Notes: generated from the letters alone by a model not told the origin. A DNA stretch of 54,792 nt from Arthrobacter sp. E3 (GCF_017353415.1 NZ_JAFMPX010000024.1:1-54792); one strand, 5' to 3'; shown: positions 33,484-42,939, counted from the first letter of the stretch. A program made the numbers and translations.

Positions 33484-34882
33484 TGATGGGCCTCTCTTCC
33501 GGGTAGTGGTACAGCTGGCGGCGTTGGCGCAGCGCCAGCGCCGAGGCAAGCGTAATGGAGCCAACCCGGCCAAAGAACATCATGGCGCTCAGGACATACT
33601 TGCCCGACGGCGGGAGCTCACCGCTGAGCCCCGTGCTCAGGCCCACCGTGGCGAAGGCTGAAATAGTCTCGAAAATCACCCGATCCAGGGCTTCCCCTGA
33701 GATGGCCAGCAGCAGACCACAGGCGATCATGACGAACGTGGCACCCATCATAATGACGGAAATGGCCACGCGCATGGTTCCCTGGGGGATGGTGCGGCCA
33801 TGGATTTTCACATCATTGTCACCCCTGGCTTCGGCCACAATGGCCAGAAACATCACGGCAAGGGTGGTCACCTTGATGCCGCCGGCGGTTGAGGCCGAGC
33901 CGCCGCCCACAAACATGAGGGCGTCAGTGAGCAGCATGGTGGAGGAATGCATGGCATTCATATCCACGAGGTTAAAGCCCAAGGAACGGGTCATGACGGA
34001 GGCAAACAATGAGTGCGTGAGCTTGTCCCCGACACTCATGCCGCCGATGGTTGCCGGGTTGGTCCATTCCATGGCACCCCACAGCACCGTGCCGGCCACC
34101 AGGAGCATCAGCGATACCTGGACGGTGAGCTTGGCGTGCAGCGTCCACTTCTTGAAGCGGAAGCCCGTGGCCAAGAGCACCATCAGCACCGGAAACCCCA
34201 GACTGCCGATGAAGCCGCCAATCATGAGCGGGGTCAGGATCCACAGATCTGCTTCGTAAGGGACCACGCCGTCGGAGTGAGGGGTGAAGCCAGCGTTGTT
34301 AAACGCGGAGATGGAGTAGAAAGTTGCGTGCCAGATGGCTTGGGGGAGCGGCTCGCCCAGAATGAGGAATCGGGGCGCCAGCGCCAAGGCCAGCACAATT
34401 TCAATGGCCACCGAGGTGCTGATGACGATGCGCAGCAAGGTGCCCACCTCGCCCATGCGGCCGGCATTCATGGCTTCCTGGGCGATGAGTTTGCCGCGCA
34501 CACCGAGCCGTTTGCTGACCATGAGGGCCATCAGCGAGGCGAGGGTCAGAATGCCCAAGCCACCCACAAAGATGCCAATCAAAATAACCAGCTGGCCAAA
34601 AAATGACCAATGCAAGGCGGTGGAGACGGTGGTCAGCCCTGTCACACAGACTGCCGAGGCTGCCGTAAAAAGTGCGTCATGGAAGGCGGTGGCTTGGCCA
34701 TCCCGGGCTGCTGCCGGAAGGCACAAGGTCAACGTGAAGGCCAGAATGACCAGCGCGAAGACGATCAGCGCCAACCGTGCAGGGGAGCTGTTTGCCACCC
34801 TGTCGACAAAGTCGCGGATGCTCACGACGACTCTTAACGGCCAGCGGGGCAGCCACCGAGGAACTATTGAACTAGCTGTCAA
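33476..34882 (-). CDS. trkH: TrkH/KtrB family potassium uptake membrane protein
   Basis: Ion-conducting subunit with four M1-P-M2 repeats. Filter-like loops are seen around TAASAVCVTGLTTV, SAFNNAGFTPHSDG, GGGSASTAGGIKVTT and SAFATVGLSTGLSGE. TTG 34882 is taken as the start (about 468 residues, preceded by GGAAGGG); a GTG at 34825 is an alternative. The open frame reaches 35041, but that would overlap the divergent acuC gene. The promoter must lie in the short space between 34883 and 34964. Together with TrkA it is a complete uptake system. Confidence 0.9.
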   Translation of the reverse strand: MTASSIVPRWLPRWPLRVVVSIRDFVDRVANSSPARLALIVFALVILAFTLTLCLPAAARDGQATAFHDALFTAASAVCVTGLTTVSTALHWSFFGQLVILIGIFVGGLGILTLASLMALMVSKRLGVRGKLIAQEAMNAGRMGEVGTLLRIVISTSVAIEIVLALALAPRFLILGEPLPQAIWHATFYSISAFNNAGFTPHSDGVVPYEADLWILTPLMIGGFIGSLGFPVLMVLLATGFRFKKWTLHAKLTVQVSLMLLVAGTVLWGAMEWTNPATIGGMSVGDKLTHSLFASVMTRSLGFNLVDMNAMHSSTMLLTDALMFVGGGSASTAGGIKVTTLAVMFLAIVAEARGDNDVKIHGRTIPQGTMRVAISVIMMGATFVMIACGLLLAISGEALDRVIFETISAFATVGLSTGLSGELPPSGKYVLSAMMFFGRVGSITLASALALRQRRQLYHYPEERPIIG

Positions 34883-34964
34883 CGCCGTACTGCCCTTCCT
34901 GCAATGAACCTTCGCAAAGCCGCGGATACGGCATTTGCGGCCAGACTTGGGTAGCCTGTGATGG

Positions 34965-36176
34965 ATGTCATCATTTGCCAGCTCAGGGCCAGCGGCCGTC
35001 CCGACAAGCATAGTCTGCGATGCAGCCATGTCTGCATACAATTTCGGCCCAAATCATCCCATGTCGCCCAAGCGATTGGAGCTCACAGCTGCCTTGGCAC
35101 GTGAGCTGGGAATCTTTGAACTTCCCCAAGTGCAGGTTGTTGAGTCGTATGTGGCTTCCGACGACGAATTGGCCACTGTGCACGACCGTGACTACATCGC
35201 CGCCGTGCGCCGGGTAGGGCAGGACCCATCATTGAGTGACACCGCACGTGGCCTTGGCACTGAGGATGATCCAGTTTTTGCCGGAATCCATGAAGCCAGC
35301 GCCAGGCTCGGTGGGGGGTCACTACTGGCAGCCCAAGCAGTCCTTGATGGAACTGTGACGCGTGCAGTGAACTTTGGTGGCGGCATGCACCACGCCTTCT
35401 CCGGAAAAGCCAGTGGTTTCTGCATCTACAACGACACTGCTTTGGCCATCACCAAGCTGCTGGACTCTGGCGTGTCCAAAGTTGTATACATCGATATAGA
35501 CGCCCACCACGGTGATGGCACCGAGCGAATTTTTTGGGATGACCCCCGCGTGCTCACCATCTCACTGCATGAGTCGGGCATGTCACTCTTCCCGGGAACC
35601 GGGTTTGCCAACGACCTTGGCGGACCATTGGCAGAAGGTTCCGCCGTCAACGTCGCCCTGCCTGCCGGCACCTCCGATGCTGGTTGGCTCAGAGCCTTTC
35701 ATGCGGTGGTGCCCCCGTTGGTGCGGGCGTTCAAGCCCGAGGTGATCCTCAGCCAGCACGGCTGCGACTCGCATCGCGACGACTCCCTGACGCACCTCAA
35801 TACGAGTGTTGACGGCCAGCGTGAAGCGGCGCTGAGCATTGCGGCGCTGGCAGACGAAGTGTGTGGAGGGCGTTGGATTGCCACCGGTGGAGGTGGCTAC
35901 AACATCTTCAGCGTTGTTCCACGGGTGTGGTCCCACCTGATGGCGATCGTGGCAGGCCGGCCCGTCCCGCTGCGTACGCCGGTGCCGGAGCCATGGCGGG
36001 AACATGTTGCGCAGAAATATGGCATGACCGCCCCGGAATTCATGGGCGAGGACGCCGACACGTGGTGGCGCTCATGGGAAGTGGGCTACAACCCCTCGGA
36101 TGCGCTGGACAGGACCGTCATGGCCACAAGGAAGGCGGTCTTTCCTTTGTATGGCCTCGATCCATGGTTTGACTGA
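34965..36176 (+). CDS. acuC: AcuC-type protein deacetylase
   Basis: Class I histone-deacetylase-like zinc hydrolase, 403 residues. HPMSPKRLELT starts the fold. FGGGMHHAFSGKASGFCIYNDTALAI (about 137-162) has the paired catalytic histidines, YIDIDAHHGDG the first zinc ligands, and QHGCDSHRDDSL the third ligand region; TGGGGYN follows near the end. In Bacillus, AcuC deacetylates acetyl-CoA synthetase, and acs lies in this window, about 33 kb away; a functional link is possible but not shown. ATG 34965 is divergent from trkH. Confidence 0.92.
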   Translation: MSSFASSGPAAVPTSIVCDAAMSAYNFGPNHPMSPKRLELTAALARELGIFELPQVQVVESYVASDDELATVHDRDYIAAVRRVGQDPSLSDTARGLGTEDDPVFAGIHEASARLGGGSLLAAQAVLDGTVTRAVNFGGGMHHAFSGKASGFCIYNDTALAITKLLDSGVSKVVYIDIDAHHGDGTERIFWDDPRVLTISLHESGMSLFPGTGFANDLGGPLAEGSAVNVALPAGTSDAGWLRAFHAVVPPLVRAFKPEVILSQHGCDSHRDDSLTHLNTSVDGQREAALSIAALADEVCGGRWIATGGGGYNIFSVVPRVWSHLMAIVAGRPVPLRTPVPEPWREHVAQKYGMTAPEFMGEDADTWWRSWEVGYNPSDALDRTVMATRKAVFPLYGLDPWFD

Positions 36177-36242
36177 CCCCGCTGGCCGGCTGATCTTGGG
36201 TTTCAGGATGCTGTTCAAGGCATATGTCGTTAGGGTAGTGGA

Positions 36243-37091
36243 ATGGTTGCAGAAAAAGTCTTTGCGGTAATTGCCGAAACCACGCGCCGGGACATCTTGG
36301 CAGCGTTGGCGCAGGAGAGCAAGGCCGTTGGCCAGCTGGTGGACGAGCTGGGCGTTTCCCAGCCCACCGTGTCCAAGCACCTGCGCGTAATGCGCGAAGC
36401 AGGAGTTGTCACCATGCGCGCCCAAGGACAGAAACGCTTCTACGGCATTAACACCGAACCCCTCACGCTGGTTGCGGCGTGGCTGGATTCCCTTGGCGCC
36501 GGTGCTGCTATGACTTCACCGGAGCCCTCCGAAACAGCCCAGACGGCGGCGCCAGCGCTTGCGGAAGCCCGGGTGGCCTCCAGACCACAGCCGCCAGTTC
36601 GCCGACAGCCAGCAAGCGCAGCGATAACCACCGGCGCCACTATGAATGGAACTTCCAGCAGGAGTGCAACCCCTGAAACAGTCGGGGCAGACGCAAGTGC
36701 AGACGCACCGGCAGTGGCGCCAGCGCCAGGACCAGTTGCGGCGCCTGCTCAGGCACCTGCTCCGGTTACCGTTGCTGCCTCGCAGACCGCATCGGCTACT
36801 TCAGCAAAGCCCGAACCTGAACCCACATCGTTGGCAGCCGCTGAAGCGTCAACGCCAGGTGGCGGCGCGAAGTCATCAGAAGATACAGCAGTGGTTGTTC
36901 CTGCCTCCAAGGCCCACGGGCAGGAAGCCAAAGGCGATGTGCAGCTAAAAGGTGCACCGGCGATCGTTGTGCAGTCGAACGATCATGAAGGCGGAGTGCC
37001 GGGGCAAATCAGCCGCAGTGTGGGCCGGGCTGCCAACAAGGCGGCAGATCTGCTGTCCAACCTGCCCGCATTTAGGCGTCGAAAAGACTAA
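36243..37091 (+). CDS. ArsR-type HTH regulator with long Ala/Pro-rich tail
   Basis: The first 85 residues are a complete winged helix: AETTRRDILAALAQESKAVGQLVDELG, then SQPTVSKHLRVMREAGVV (recognition helix) and AQGQKRFYGINTEPL. The following 160 residues are of low complexity (Ala, Pro, Thr, Ser, Gln), and the last 35 (GQISRSVGRAANKAADLLSNLPAFRRRKD) look like a short amphipathic, basic C-terminus. No metal-binding cysteine motif is present, so metal sensing is not supported. In actinobacterial relatives the wHTH is short; such a tail could mediate binding to DNA or to other proteins. ATG 36243. Confidence 0.85.
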   Translation: MVAEKVFAVIAETTRRDILAALAQESKAVGQLVDELGVSQPTVSKHLRVMREAGVVTMRAQGQKRFYGINTEPLTLVAAWLDSLGAGAAMTSPEPSETAQTAAPALAEARVASRPQPPVRRQPASAAITTGATMNGTSSRSATPETVGADASADAPAVAPAPGPVAAPAQAPAPVTVAASQTASATSAKPEPEPTSLAAAEASTPGGGAKSSEDTAVVVPASKAHGQEAKGDVQLKGAPAIVVQSNDHEGGVPGQISRSVGRAANKAADLLSNLPAFRRRKD

Positions 37092-37129
37092 AGATTACGT
37101 AAAATACCTACCAGAGTCGAATATTTATG

Positions 37130-37148
37130 CATGATCTTTCATATCATG
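37130..37148. promoter_or_regulatory. Dyad upstream of gdhA
   Basis: CATGAT (37130-37135) and ATCATG (37143-37148) flank a 7-base centre in the AT-rich stretch before gdhA. It could be an operator, perhaps for nitrogen control, but it does not match a site I can name. The 161-base gap has no other supported feature. Confidence 0.35.
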
Positions 37149-37159
37149 TCATTTTGTGA

Positions 37160-38593
<1,434 letters not shown>

Positions 38594-38619
38594 AAAGTTT
38601 TTGCCCATCCGCATTAAGC

Positions 38620-38675
38620 GGAAAGGACGACGGCGCGTCCCCCGCACAAGTGGGGGGCGCGCCGTCGTCCTTTCC
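38620..38675. terminator. 24-bp hairpin downstream of gdhA
   Basis: Bases 38620-38643 pair with 38652-38675 through 24 positions with one wobble and an 8-base loop. The stem is very GC-rich. It lies 27 bases after the gdhA stop and is a likely terminator, though with no U-tract. Confidence 0.8.
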
Positions 38676-38821
38676 CCCTCTGCATCGGTGGGTTGCGTGG
38701 GGCCGCTGTGTCATGACGCCTCAGCAGGGACCGGGAGTGGCGTAGGGTCGGCTGGGCAGGCTGTCCACCGCAAGAATAAGATTTGCTGAAGCACATGTTT
38801 CAACTCCCGAAGGAAGCACCG

Positions 38822-38866
38822 ATGAACGTCCAGTCACCGACTCCCAAGAAGCCGGTCTCGGCATGA
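38822..38866 (+). CDS. 14-codon upstream ORF coupled to DUF1961 gene
   Basis: ATG 38822, preceded by GAAGGAAG, encodes MNVQSPTPKKPVSA and stops at TGA 38864-38866, overlapping the ATG of the next gene (ATGA). The good ribosome site and exact overlap suggest that translation of this peptide delivers ribosomes to the DUF1961 start, which has no strong site of its own. It could also be the remainder of a deleted upstream gene. Confidence 0.45.
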   Translation: MNVQSPTPKKPVSA

Positions 38867-39555
38867 GCGTCGATAGGAGCGGCGACGCCAGCCCCGAGCC
38901 GGTGCTGTATAGCAACGCGATGTCGGTGGAGTCCCTGGCGGGCTGGGTTCGTGAAGGGCCGGTCACCATCACGGACGGTCACGGCGGTGCCGTGTTGGGC
39001 AGCAGCGCAGATCCTGACGCGATGGGCCCGCACGCGCATTTCGTGCTGTGGTGCCCGGTGAGCTTCCCGGACCGAGTCCGGATTTCCTGGGACTATCTTC
39101 CACTCGAGGGCCAAGGGCTTGCCATGCTGTTCTTCGGGGCGCGTGGCAGCGCTGGCCGGGACCTCTTTTCTCCGGAGCTTGCTCCGCGCACCGGATTTTA
39201 TCCCCAATACCACTCCTCGGACATTGACACGCTTCACGTTTCATACCAGCGGCGCAAGTTTGCCTCCGAGCGGGCCTTCCGCACGTGCAACCTGCGCAAG
39301 AGCCCCGGTGCCCACATGGTCGCGCAGGGAGCGGACCCGCTGCCAAGCCCCGAAGATGCTGACGGGTTCTACCGTATGGACGTGTGCAAGGACGGCCCAC
39401 AGGTCACACTGAGCATTAACGGCCTGCAGATTTTCCGGTGGCTCGACGACGGCGACGCTACCGGTCCCTGCCTCGAAGGAGGGTATTTGGGCCTGCGCCA
39501 GATGGCCCCATTGCTGGCAGCGTACAGAAATCTCACCGTCACCGCGCTCCTCTGA
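38863..39555 (+). CDS. DUF1961 family protein
   Basis: A 230-residue soluble protein with a concanavalin-like beta-sandwich pattern. Diagnostic segments are NAMSVESLAGWVREGP, then HFVLWCPVSFPDRVRISWDYLPLEGQGLAMLFFGARG (residues about 60-95), TLHVSYQRRKFA, FRTCNLRKSPG and GPCLEGGYLGLRQMAPLLA. DUF1961 proteins often stand near glycoside-degradation genes, and a carbohydrate-related role is guessed. None of that context is seen here. No signal peptide. The start overlaps the small upstream ORF. Confidence 0.88.
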   Translation: MSVDRSGDASPEPVLYSNAMSVESLAGWVREGPVTITDGHGGAVLGSSADPDAMGPHAHFVLWCPVSFPDRVRISWDYLPLEGQGLAMLFFGARGSAGRDLFSPELAPRTGFYPQYHSSDIDTLHVSYQRRKFASERAFRTCNLRKSPGAHMVAQGADPLPSPEDADGFYRMDVCKDGPQVTLSINGLQIFRWLDDGDATGPCLEGGYLGLRQMAPLLAAYRNLTVTALL

Positions 39556-39669
39556 GACAGCGCACGGAACGAGCTGGCTAAACTGTGACCCCGGCGCGGT
39601 GCGAACACCGATACGCTGGGACTAGCGTCGGCAATCAAGGAGCCGGCCAACTCGCGAGGAGAGTGGATC

Positions 39670-40929
39670 GTGGCCAGTGCAGCGGCGCCTGAACATGTAG
39701 TTGTTGTTGGTGCAGGAATCATCGGATTGTCCACTGCCTGGTATTTGCAGGAACACGGCATCAAGGTCACCGTGGTGGAGCGCAGCGGCGTTGCTTCCGG
39801 CTCGTCGTGGGGCAATGCTGGATGGCTCACCCCGGCATTGACGCTGCCGCTGAGCGAACCATCCGTGCTGACGTACGGTCTCAAGGCTATGCTGGACCCG
39901 AACTCACCCCTCTACACCCCCTTTTCCACCGATCCGGCACTGCTGCGATTCCTGCTGGGCTTCGCCCGCAACTGCACACCCGGGAAGTGGCGGGCGGCCA
40001 TGGCCGTGTTTGCTGAAATCGGACGCAGCGGCATTGATGCGTTTGCAGAACTTGCGGACGGAACTCCGCCGGTAGCCGAAAACACGCACCCGGCGGACCC
40101 TTTCCTGACGGGTTTCGCATCATTGAAGGACCGCGATGCCTTGGTGAAGGAACTGCACGTCATCCGCGAGACCGGAGGAACCGTGGACTTCACGCTCATG
40201 TCCGCGGAGGAGATCCGCGCGCTCGAGCCAACTCTGGGCCGCGGGGTGGTTGCCGGCGTTGAGATCCGCGACCAGCGCTACATCAACCCCCCTGCATTCA
40301 TGGATTCCCTGGCCAACACCGTGGTGGCCCGGGGTGCTGAGCTGCTGACAGCCTTCAACGTGCTGGACATCCGTGACGACGGTCGCAGCGTGGAGGTGAT
40401 CGGTTCGGAAGGGCGCTCGTTGAAGGCCGACGCCGTCGTTCTCGCCACGGGTGCCTGGCTGGGGACGCTTGCGCGTAAGTTCGGCGTCAAGCGCGTGGTC
40501 CAGGCAGGCCGCGGCTACAGCTTCACGGTGGTGCCTGAGGCGATGCCGAGCCGCCCGATCTACTTCCCGGCCCAGCGTGTGGCCTGCACGCCGCTGGGGG
40601 ACCGGTTCCGGGTCGCCGGCATGATGGAGTTCAAGGATGCAGACGCCCCCTTGGACCCGCGGCGCATCCAGGCGATCGTGAAGGCTGCCTCGCCCATGTT
40701 CACCGGGATCAACTGGGAAGACAGGGCGGAGGAATGGGTGGGGTCCAGGCCGTGCACCACGGATGGGTTTCCGCTTGTGGGCGCTACCCGGTCCCCGCGC
40801 GTCCACGTTGCGGGCGGGCATGGCATGTGGGGGATTGCGCTGGGGCCGCTGACAGGAAAAATGGTGGCTGCTAAACTGACGGGGAACAGGCCGCCTGAGA
40901 TCATGCGCCACTTTAATCCGCTGCGTTAG
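39670..40929 (+). CDS. FAD-dependent D-amino-acid dehydrogenase (DadA/DAO family)
   Basis: Membrane-associated or soluble flavoenzyme that oxidatively deaminates D-amino acids or a related amine. The 419 residues begin with the dinucleotide motif VVVGAGIIGLSTAWYLQEHG (residues 10-29) and ERSGVASGSSWGNAGWL, a DadA hallmark. LATGAWLGTLARKFG is near 260, and SRPCTTDGFPLVGATRSPRVHVAGGHGMWGIALGP covers the C-terminal FAD-binding motif. GTG 39670 has GAGGAGAG upstream. Single gene. Substrate not determinable from sequence. Confidence 0.9.
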   Translation: MASAAAPEHVVVVGAGIIGLSTAWYLQEHGIKVTVVERSGVASGSSWGNAGWLTPALTLPLSEPSVLTYGLKAMLDPNSPLYTPFSTDPALLRFLLGFARNCTPGKWRAAMAVFAEIGRSGIDAFAELADGTPPVAENTHPADPFLTGFASLKDRDALVKELHVIRETGGTVDFTLMSAEEIRALEPTLGRGVVAGVEIRDQRYINPPAFMDSLANTVVARGAELLTAFNVLDIRDDGRSVEVIGSEGRSLKADAVVLATGAWLGTLARKFGVKRVVQAGRGYSFTVVPEAMPSRPIYFPAQRVACTPLGDRFRVAGMMEFKDADAPLDPRRIQAIVKAASPMFTGINWEDRAEEWVGSRPCTTDGFPLVGATRSPRVHVAGGHGMWGIALGPLTGKMVAAKLTGNRPPEIMRHFNPLR

Positions 40930-40995
40930 TCGAACCATGGGCCAGCTGGCCCGCCGTGCTGACAGCGTGCCAGCATGTCCTGAATCACAATCGAT

Positions 40996-41025
40996 TTGGC
41001 GGATGGGCAGAGCCCGGCATATGGT
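40996..41025 (+). promoter_or_regulatory. Putative promoter of the aromatic leader (leaderless)
   Basis: TTGGCG (40996-41001) and TATGGT (41020-41025, fitting the actinobacterial TANNNT -10) are separated by 18 bases. The ATG of the leader peptide at 41032 lies 7 bases past the -10 box, just where transcription is expected to start. The leader would thus be translated from a leaderless RNA. No mapping data are available. Confidence 0.5.
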
Positions 41026-41031
41026 GTGGAC

Positions 41032-41091
41032 ATGACAAACCGTTGGTATGCGTATTTTTCGTTGGCTCTGGAGGGGCCCGCGTCTAACTGA
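41032..41091 (+). CDS. Leader peptide of the DAHP synthase gene
   Basis: A 19-residue ORF, MTNRWYAYFSLALEGPASN. Residues 5-9 are Trp-Tyr-Ala-Tyr-Phe, which is far above chance in aromatic amino acids and concerns precisely the end products of the pathway that begins with the next gene. Ribosome stalling at these codons when charged aromatic tRNAs are scarce would expose the downstream structure. A comparable leader (aroR) precedes aroF in Corynebacterium glutamicum. The ORF has no strong ribosome site and may be leaderless. Confidence 0.7.
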   Translation: MTNRWYAYFSLALEGPASN

Positions 41092-41183
41092 CACGCATCC
41101 AATGACCTTCAGAGCCAACAGGACAGGAAATTTATTTCCTGTCCGTCGCCATTTTCAGGCGGGCTCCGGAAGAGGGGGCCCGC
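41061..41183 (+). promoter_or_regulatory. Attenuator structures upstream of DAHP synthase
   Basis: Segment 1 (41061-41070), inside the leader ORF, is the exact inverse of segment 2 (41110-41119). Segment 3 (41121-41131) and segment 4 (41134-41144) form an 11-bp hairpin with a very short loop. Segment 2 with its upstream bases (41107-41116) can alternatively pair with 41162-41172 through GAGCC/GGCTC and CTTC/GAAG. A GC hairpin (41159-41164 with 41178-41183) is also possible. These are mutually exclusive folds, as in ribosome-mediated attenuation. The U-tract is poor (CCATTTTC), so the mechanism could also be Rho-based or translational. Confidence 0.6.
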
Positions 41184-41212
41184 TGCCAGCCCCCATATAA
41201 GGAATCCACTCC

Positions 41213-42340
41213 ATGAGCATTGCAGCAGCCCCCGAAAGCACAGCAGCGGTTCCGGCATCCACCACTAACCTGCGTGTCAGCCACTTCACCGAACTGCCGT
41301 CGCCTGCCGAGCTGGACGCCACACTTCCGCTGGACTCCTACACAAGCAACGTCGTCGAACGCGGCCGCGACCAGGTCCGGGCCATCATGGACGGGCTGGA
41401 TGACAGGCTGCTGGTGGTGGTGGGCCCGTGCTCCATCCATGACACCGAGGCTGGGCTGGAGTACGCCCGTCGCTTGGCTGGAGCCGCGAAGGAGCATGAA
41501 GAGGACCTGCTGATCGTGATACGCGCCTACTTCGAAAAGCCCCGAACCACGGTGGGCTGGAAGGGCCTGATCAACGACCCCGGCCTTGATGGCAGCCACG
41601 ACGTGGCCAAGGGGCTGGAAATGGCGCGGAAGTTCCTGCTCGACGTGGCCCGATTAGGGCTCCCCACAGGTACTGAATTCCTTGAACCGATCAGCCCGCA
41701 GTACACCGCCGATTTGATTTCCTGGGGTGCCATTGGTGCCCGCACCACGGAGAGCCAGATCCACCGCCAGCTCTCCTCAGGGCTCTCCATGCCCATCGGC
41801 TTCAAGAACGGAACCGACGGGGACCTGCAAATCGCCCTCGATGCATGCAACGCTGCCAGTGCCCCGCAGTCTTTCCTGGGGATCGACGGCGCCGGACGGG
41901 CCTCCCTTGTCAGCACGGCAGGCAACCAAGACACCCACGTGATCCTGCGCGGCGGGCGCAGGGGCCCCAACTACCATGCTGCGGACGTGGCACAGGCATC
42001 AGTCCAGGCGGGGCAGGCGGGCATCAACCCGCGGCTGATCGTTGATGCCAGCCATGCCAACTCCGGCAAGAGCCACCATCGCCAGGCTGAGGTTGCGCTG
42101 GAAGTGGGTGCCCAGCTGGAGGCCGGCGACGCATCGGCCCACACCATTGCCGGCGTTATGCTGGAGAGCTTCCTGGTGGGTGGGGCGCAGAAACTCGACG
42201 TTGACCAGGTGGCTTCCGGAGAAGCCGAGCTGGTTTACGGCCAGAGCGTCACCGACGCCTGCATGGACTGGGATGTCACGGCGGACGTGCTGGCCAAGCT
42301 GGCCGGGGCCTCGCACACTCGCCGCAGCAGCACTGCCTGA
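41213..42340 (+). CDS. aroF: 3-deoxy-7-phosphoheptulonate synthase, class I (AroG/AroF type)
   Basis: First enzyme of the shikimate pathway: condenses phosphoenolpyruvate and erythrose 4-phosphate. The 375 residues carry VVVGPCSIHDTEAGLEYA near residue 65, RAYFEKPRTTVGWKGLINDPGLDGS near 105, GARTTESQIHRQLSSGLSMPIGFKNGTDG near 190, and RGGRRGPNY and VDASHANSGK with metal ligands. It is the E. coli-like class I type with an N-terminal extension that in relatives mediates feedback inhibition by aromatic amino acids. ATG 41213, with AAGGA upstream. Gene symbol is by homology class; aroG would also be used. Confidence 0.95.
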   Translation: MSIAAAPESTAAVPASTTNLRVSHFTELPSPAELDATLPLDSYTSNVVERGRDQVRAIMDGLDDRLLVVVGPCSIHDTEAGLEYARRLAGAAKEHEEDLLIVIRAYFEKPRTTVGWKGLINDPGLDGSHDVAKGLEMARKFLLDVARLGLPTGTEFLEPISPQYTADLISWGAIGARTTESQIHRQLSSGLSMPIGFKNGTDGDLQIALDACNAASAPQSFLGIDGAGRASLVSTAGNQDTHVILRGGRRGPNYHAADVAQASVQAGQAGINPRLIVDASHANSGKSHHRQAEVALEVGAQLEAGDASAHTIAGVMLESFLVGGAQKLDVDQVASGEAELVYGQSVTDACMDWDVTADVLAKLAGASHTRRSSTA

Positions 42341-42470
42341 AAAGCAGTGCTACCCGAAGAAACAACTTTCACAGAAATCACTTCTGCACCTAGAGTTGAA
42401 CCTGGGAGCAGAAGAGGCTGCGCCGGAGACAATGGATTTTTTGATGGGCTAGTGAATGCCGAGGATGGCC

Positions 42471-42707
42471 ATGACGCATGAGCAGGATTTTACCAATGTG
42501 AAATTCTTGACAGTTCAGGAAGTCGCTGAACTCATGCGCCTGTCCAAAATGACCGTTTATCGGATGGTGCACGCCGGTGAGCTGCCCGCCGTCCGTTTTG
42601 GCCGGTCATATCGCGTACCCGCAAACGCCGTCGAAACGTACCTGCGTGCGGCCGTGGTGGACAGCACAGCGACGCACGAGGGGCCCAGTTCGGCGCATGC
42701 AGGTTAA
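42471..42707 (+). CDS. BldC-like MerR/excisionase-family DNA-binding protein
   Basis: A 78-residue protein with a single winged helix: FLTVQEVAELMRLSKMTVYRMVHAGELPAVRFGRSYRVPANAVETYLRAAVV. This is the standard form of BldC and helix-turn-helix excisionase-like regulators; in Streptomyces BldC controls development. Outside streptomycetes it is common near 30S protein bS22, as here, and its role is unclear. ATG 42471 is favoured by GAGGA at 42461-42465; ATG 42456 and 42465 are also in frame. The 113-base gap before bS22 holds a small dyad. Confidence 0.88.
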   Translation: MTHEQDFTNVKFLTVQEVAELMRLSKMTVYRMVHAGELPAVRFGRSYRVPANAVETYLRAAVVDSTATHEGPSSAHAG

Positions 42708-42742
42708 AGGCGGTACCCTAGGAAAGATCCATTTTCGGCTTT

Positions 42743-42763
42743 GACCGATTCCTGCGATCGGTC
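42743..42763. repeat. 7-bp dyad between bldC-like gene and bS22 gene
   Basis: GACCGAT (42743-42749) and ATCGGTC (42757-42763) enclose a 7-base loop. It may end transcription of the upstream gene or act as an operator for the highly expressed small gene. No U-tract. Not assigned to a known site. Confidence 0.45.
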
Positions 42764-42820
42764 GACCAATCGTTTACGGCCTCATCCGAGGTTGTTCTAT
42801 GCAGTTTGTGAGGAACTTTC

Positions 42821-42919
42821 ATGGGTTCAGTAGTTAAAAAGCGCCGCAAGCGGATGTCTAAGAAGAAGCACCGCAAGCAGCTGCGCAAGACGCGTCACCA
42901 GCGTCGCAATAAGAAGTAA
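42821..42919 (+). CDS. 30S ribosomal protein bS22 (AURKAIP1/COX24 domain)
   Basis: Only 32 residues, MGSVVKKRRKRMSKKKHRKQ at the start and then LRKTRHQRRNKK. More than half are Lys or Arg. This is the actinobacterial mini-protein bS22, first called AURKAIP1/COX24-domain protein, seen in mycobacterial ribosome structures. ATG 42821 has GAGGAAC upstream and the stop is 42917-42919. It is followed by a proper intrinsic terminator, as expected for a strongly expressed single gene. Confidence 0.93.
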   Translation: MGSVVKKRRKRMSKKKHRKQLRKTRHQRRNKK

Positions 42920-42939
42920 GCAGCTTCTTCGCGAAAGCG

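Noticed and set aside
34883-35041. Upstream extension of the trkH frame
   Set aside because: It runs antisense through the acuC start and lacks TrkH-like sequence.
38601-38789. ORFs on both strands across the gdhA terminator region
   Set aside because: They are mirror readings of the inverted repeat, without start signals or family resemblance.
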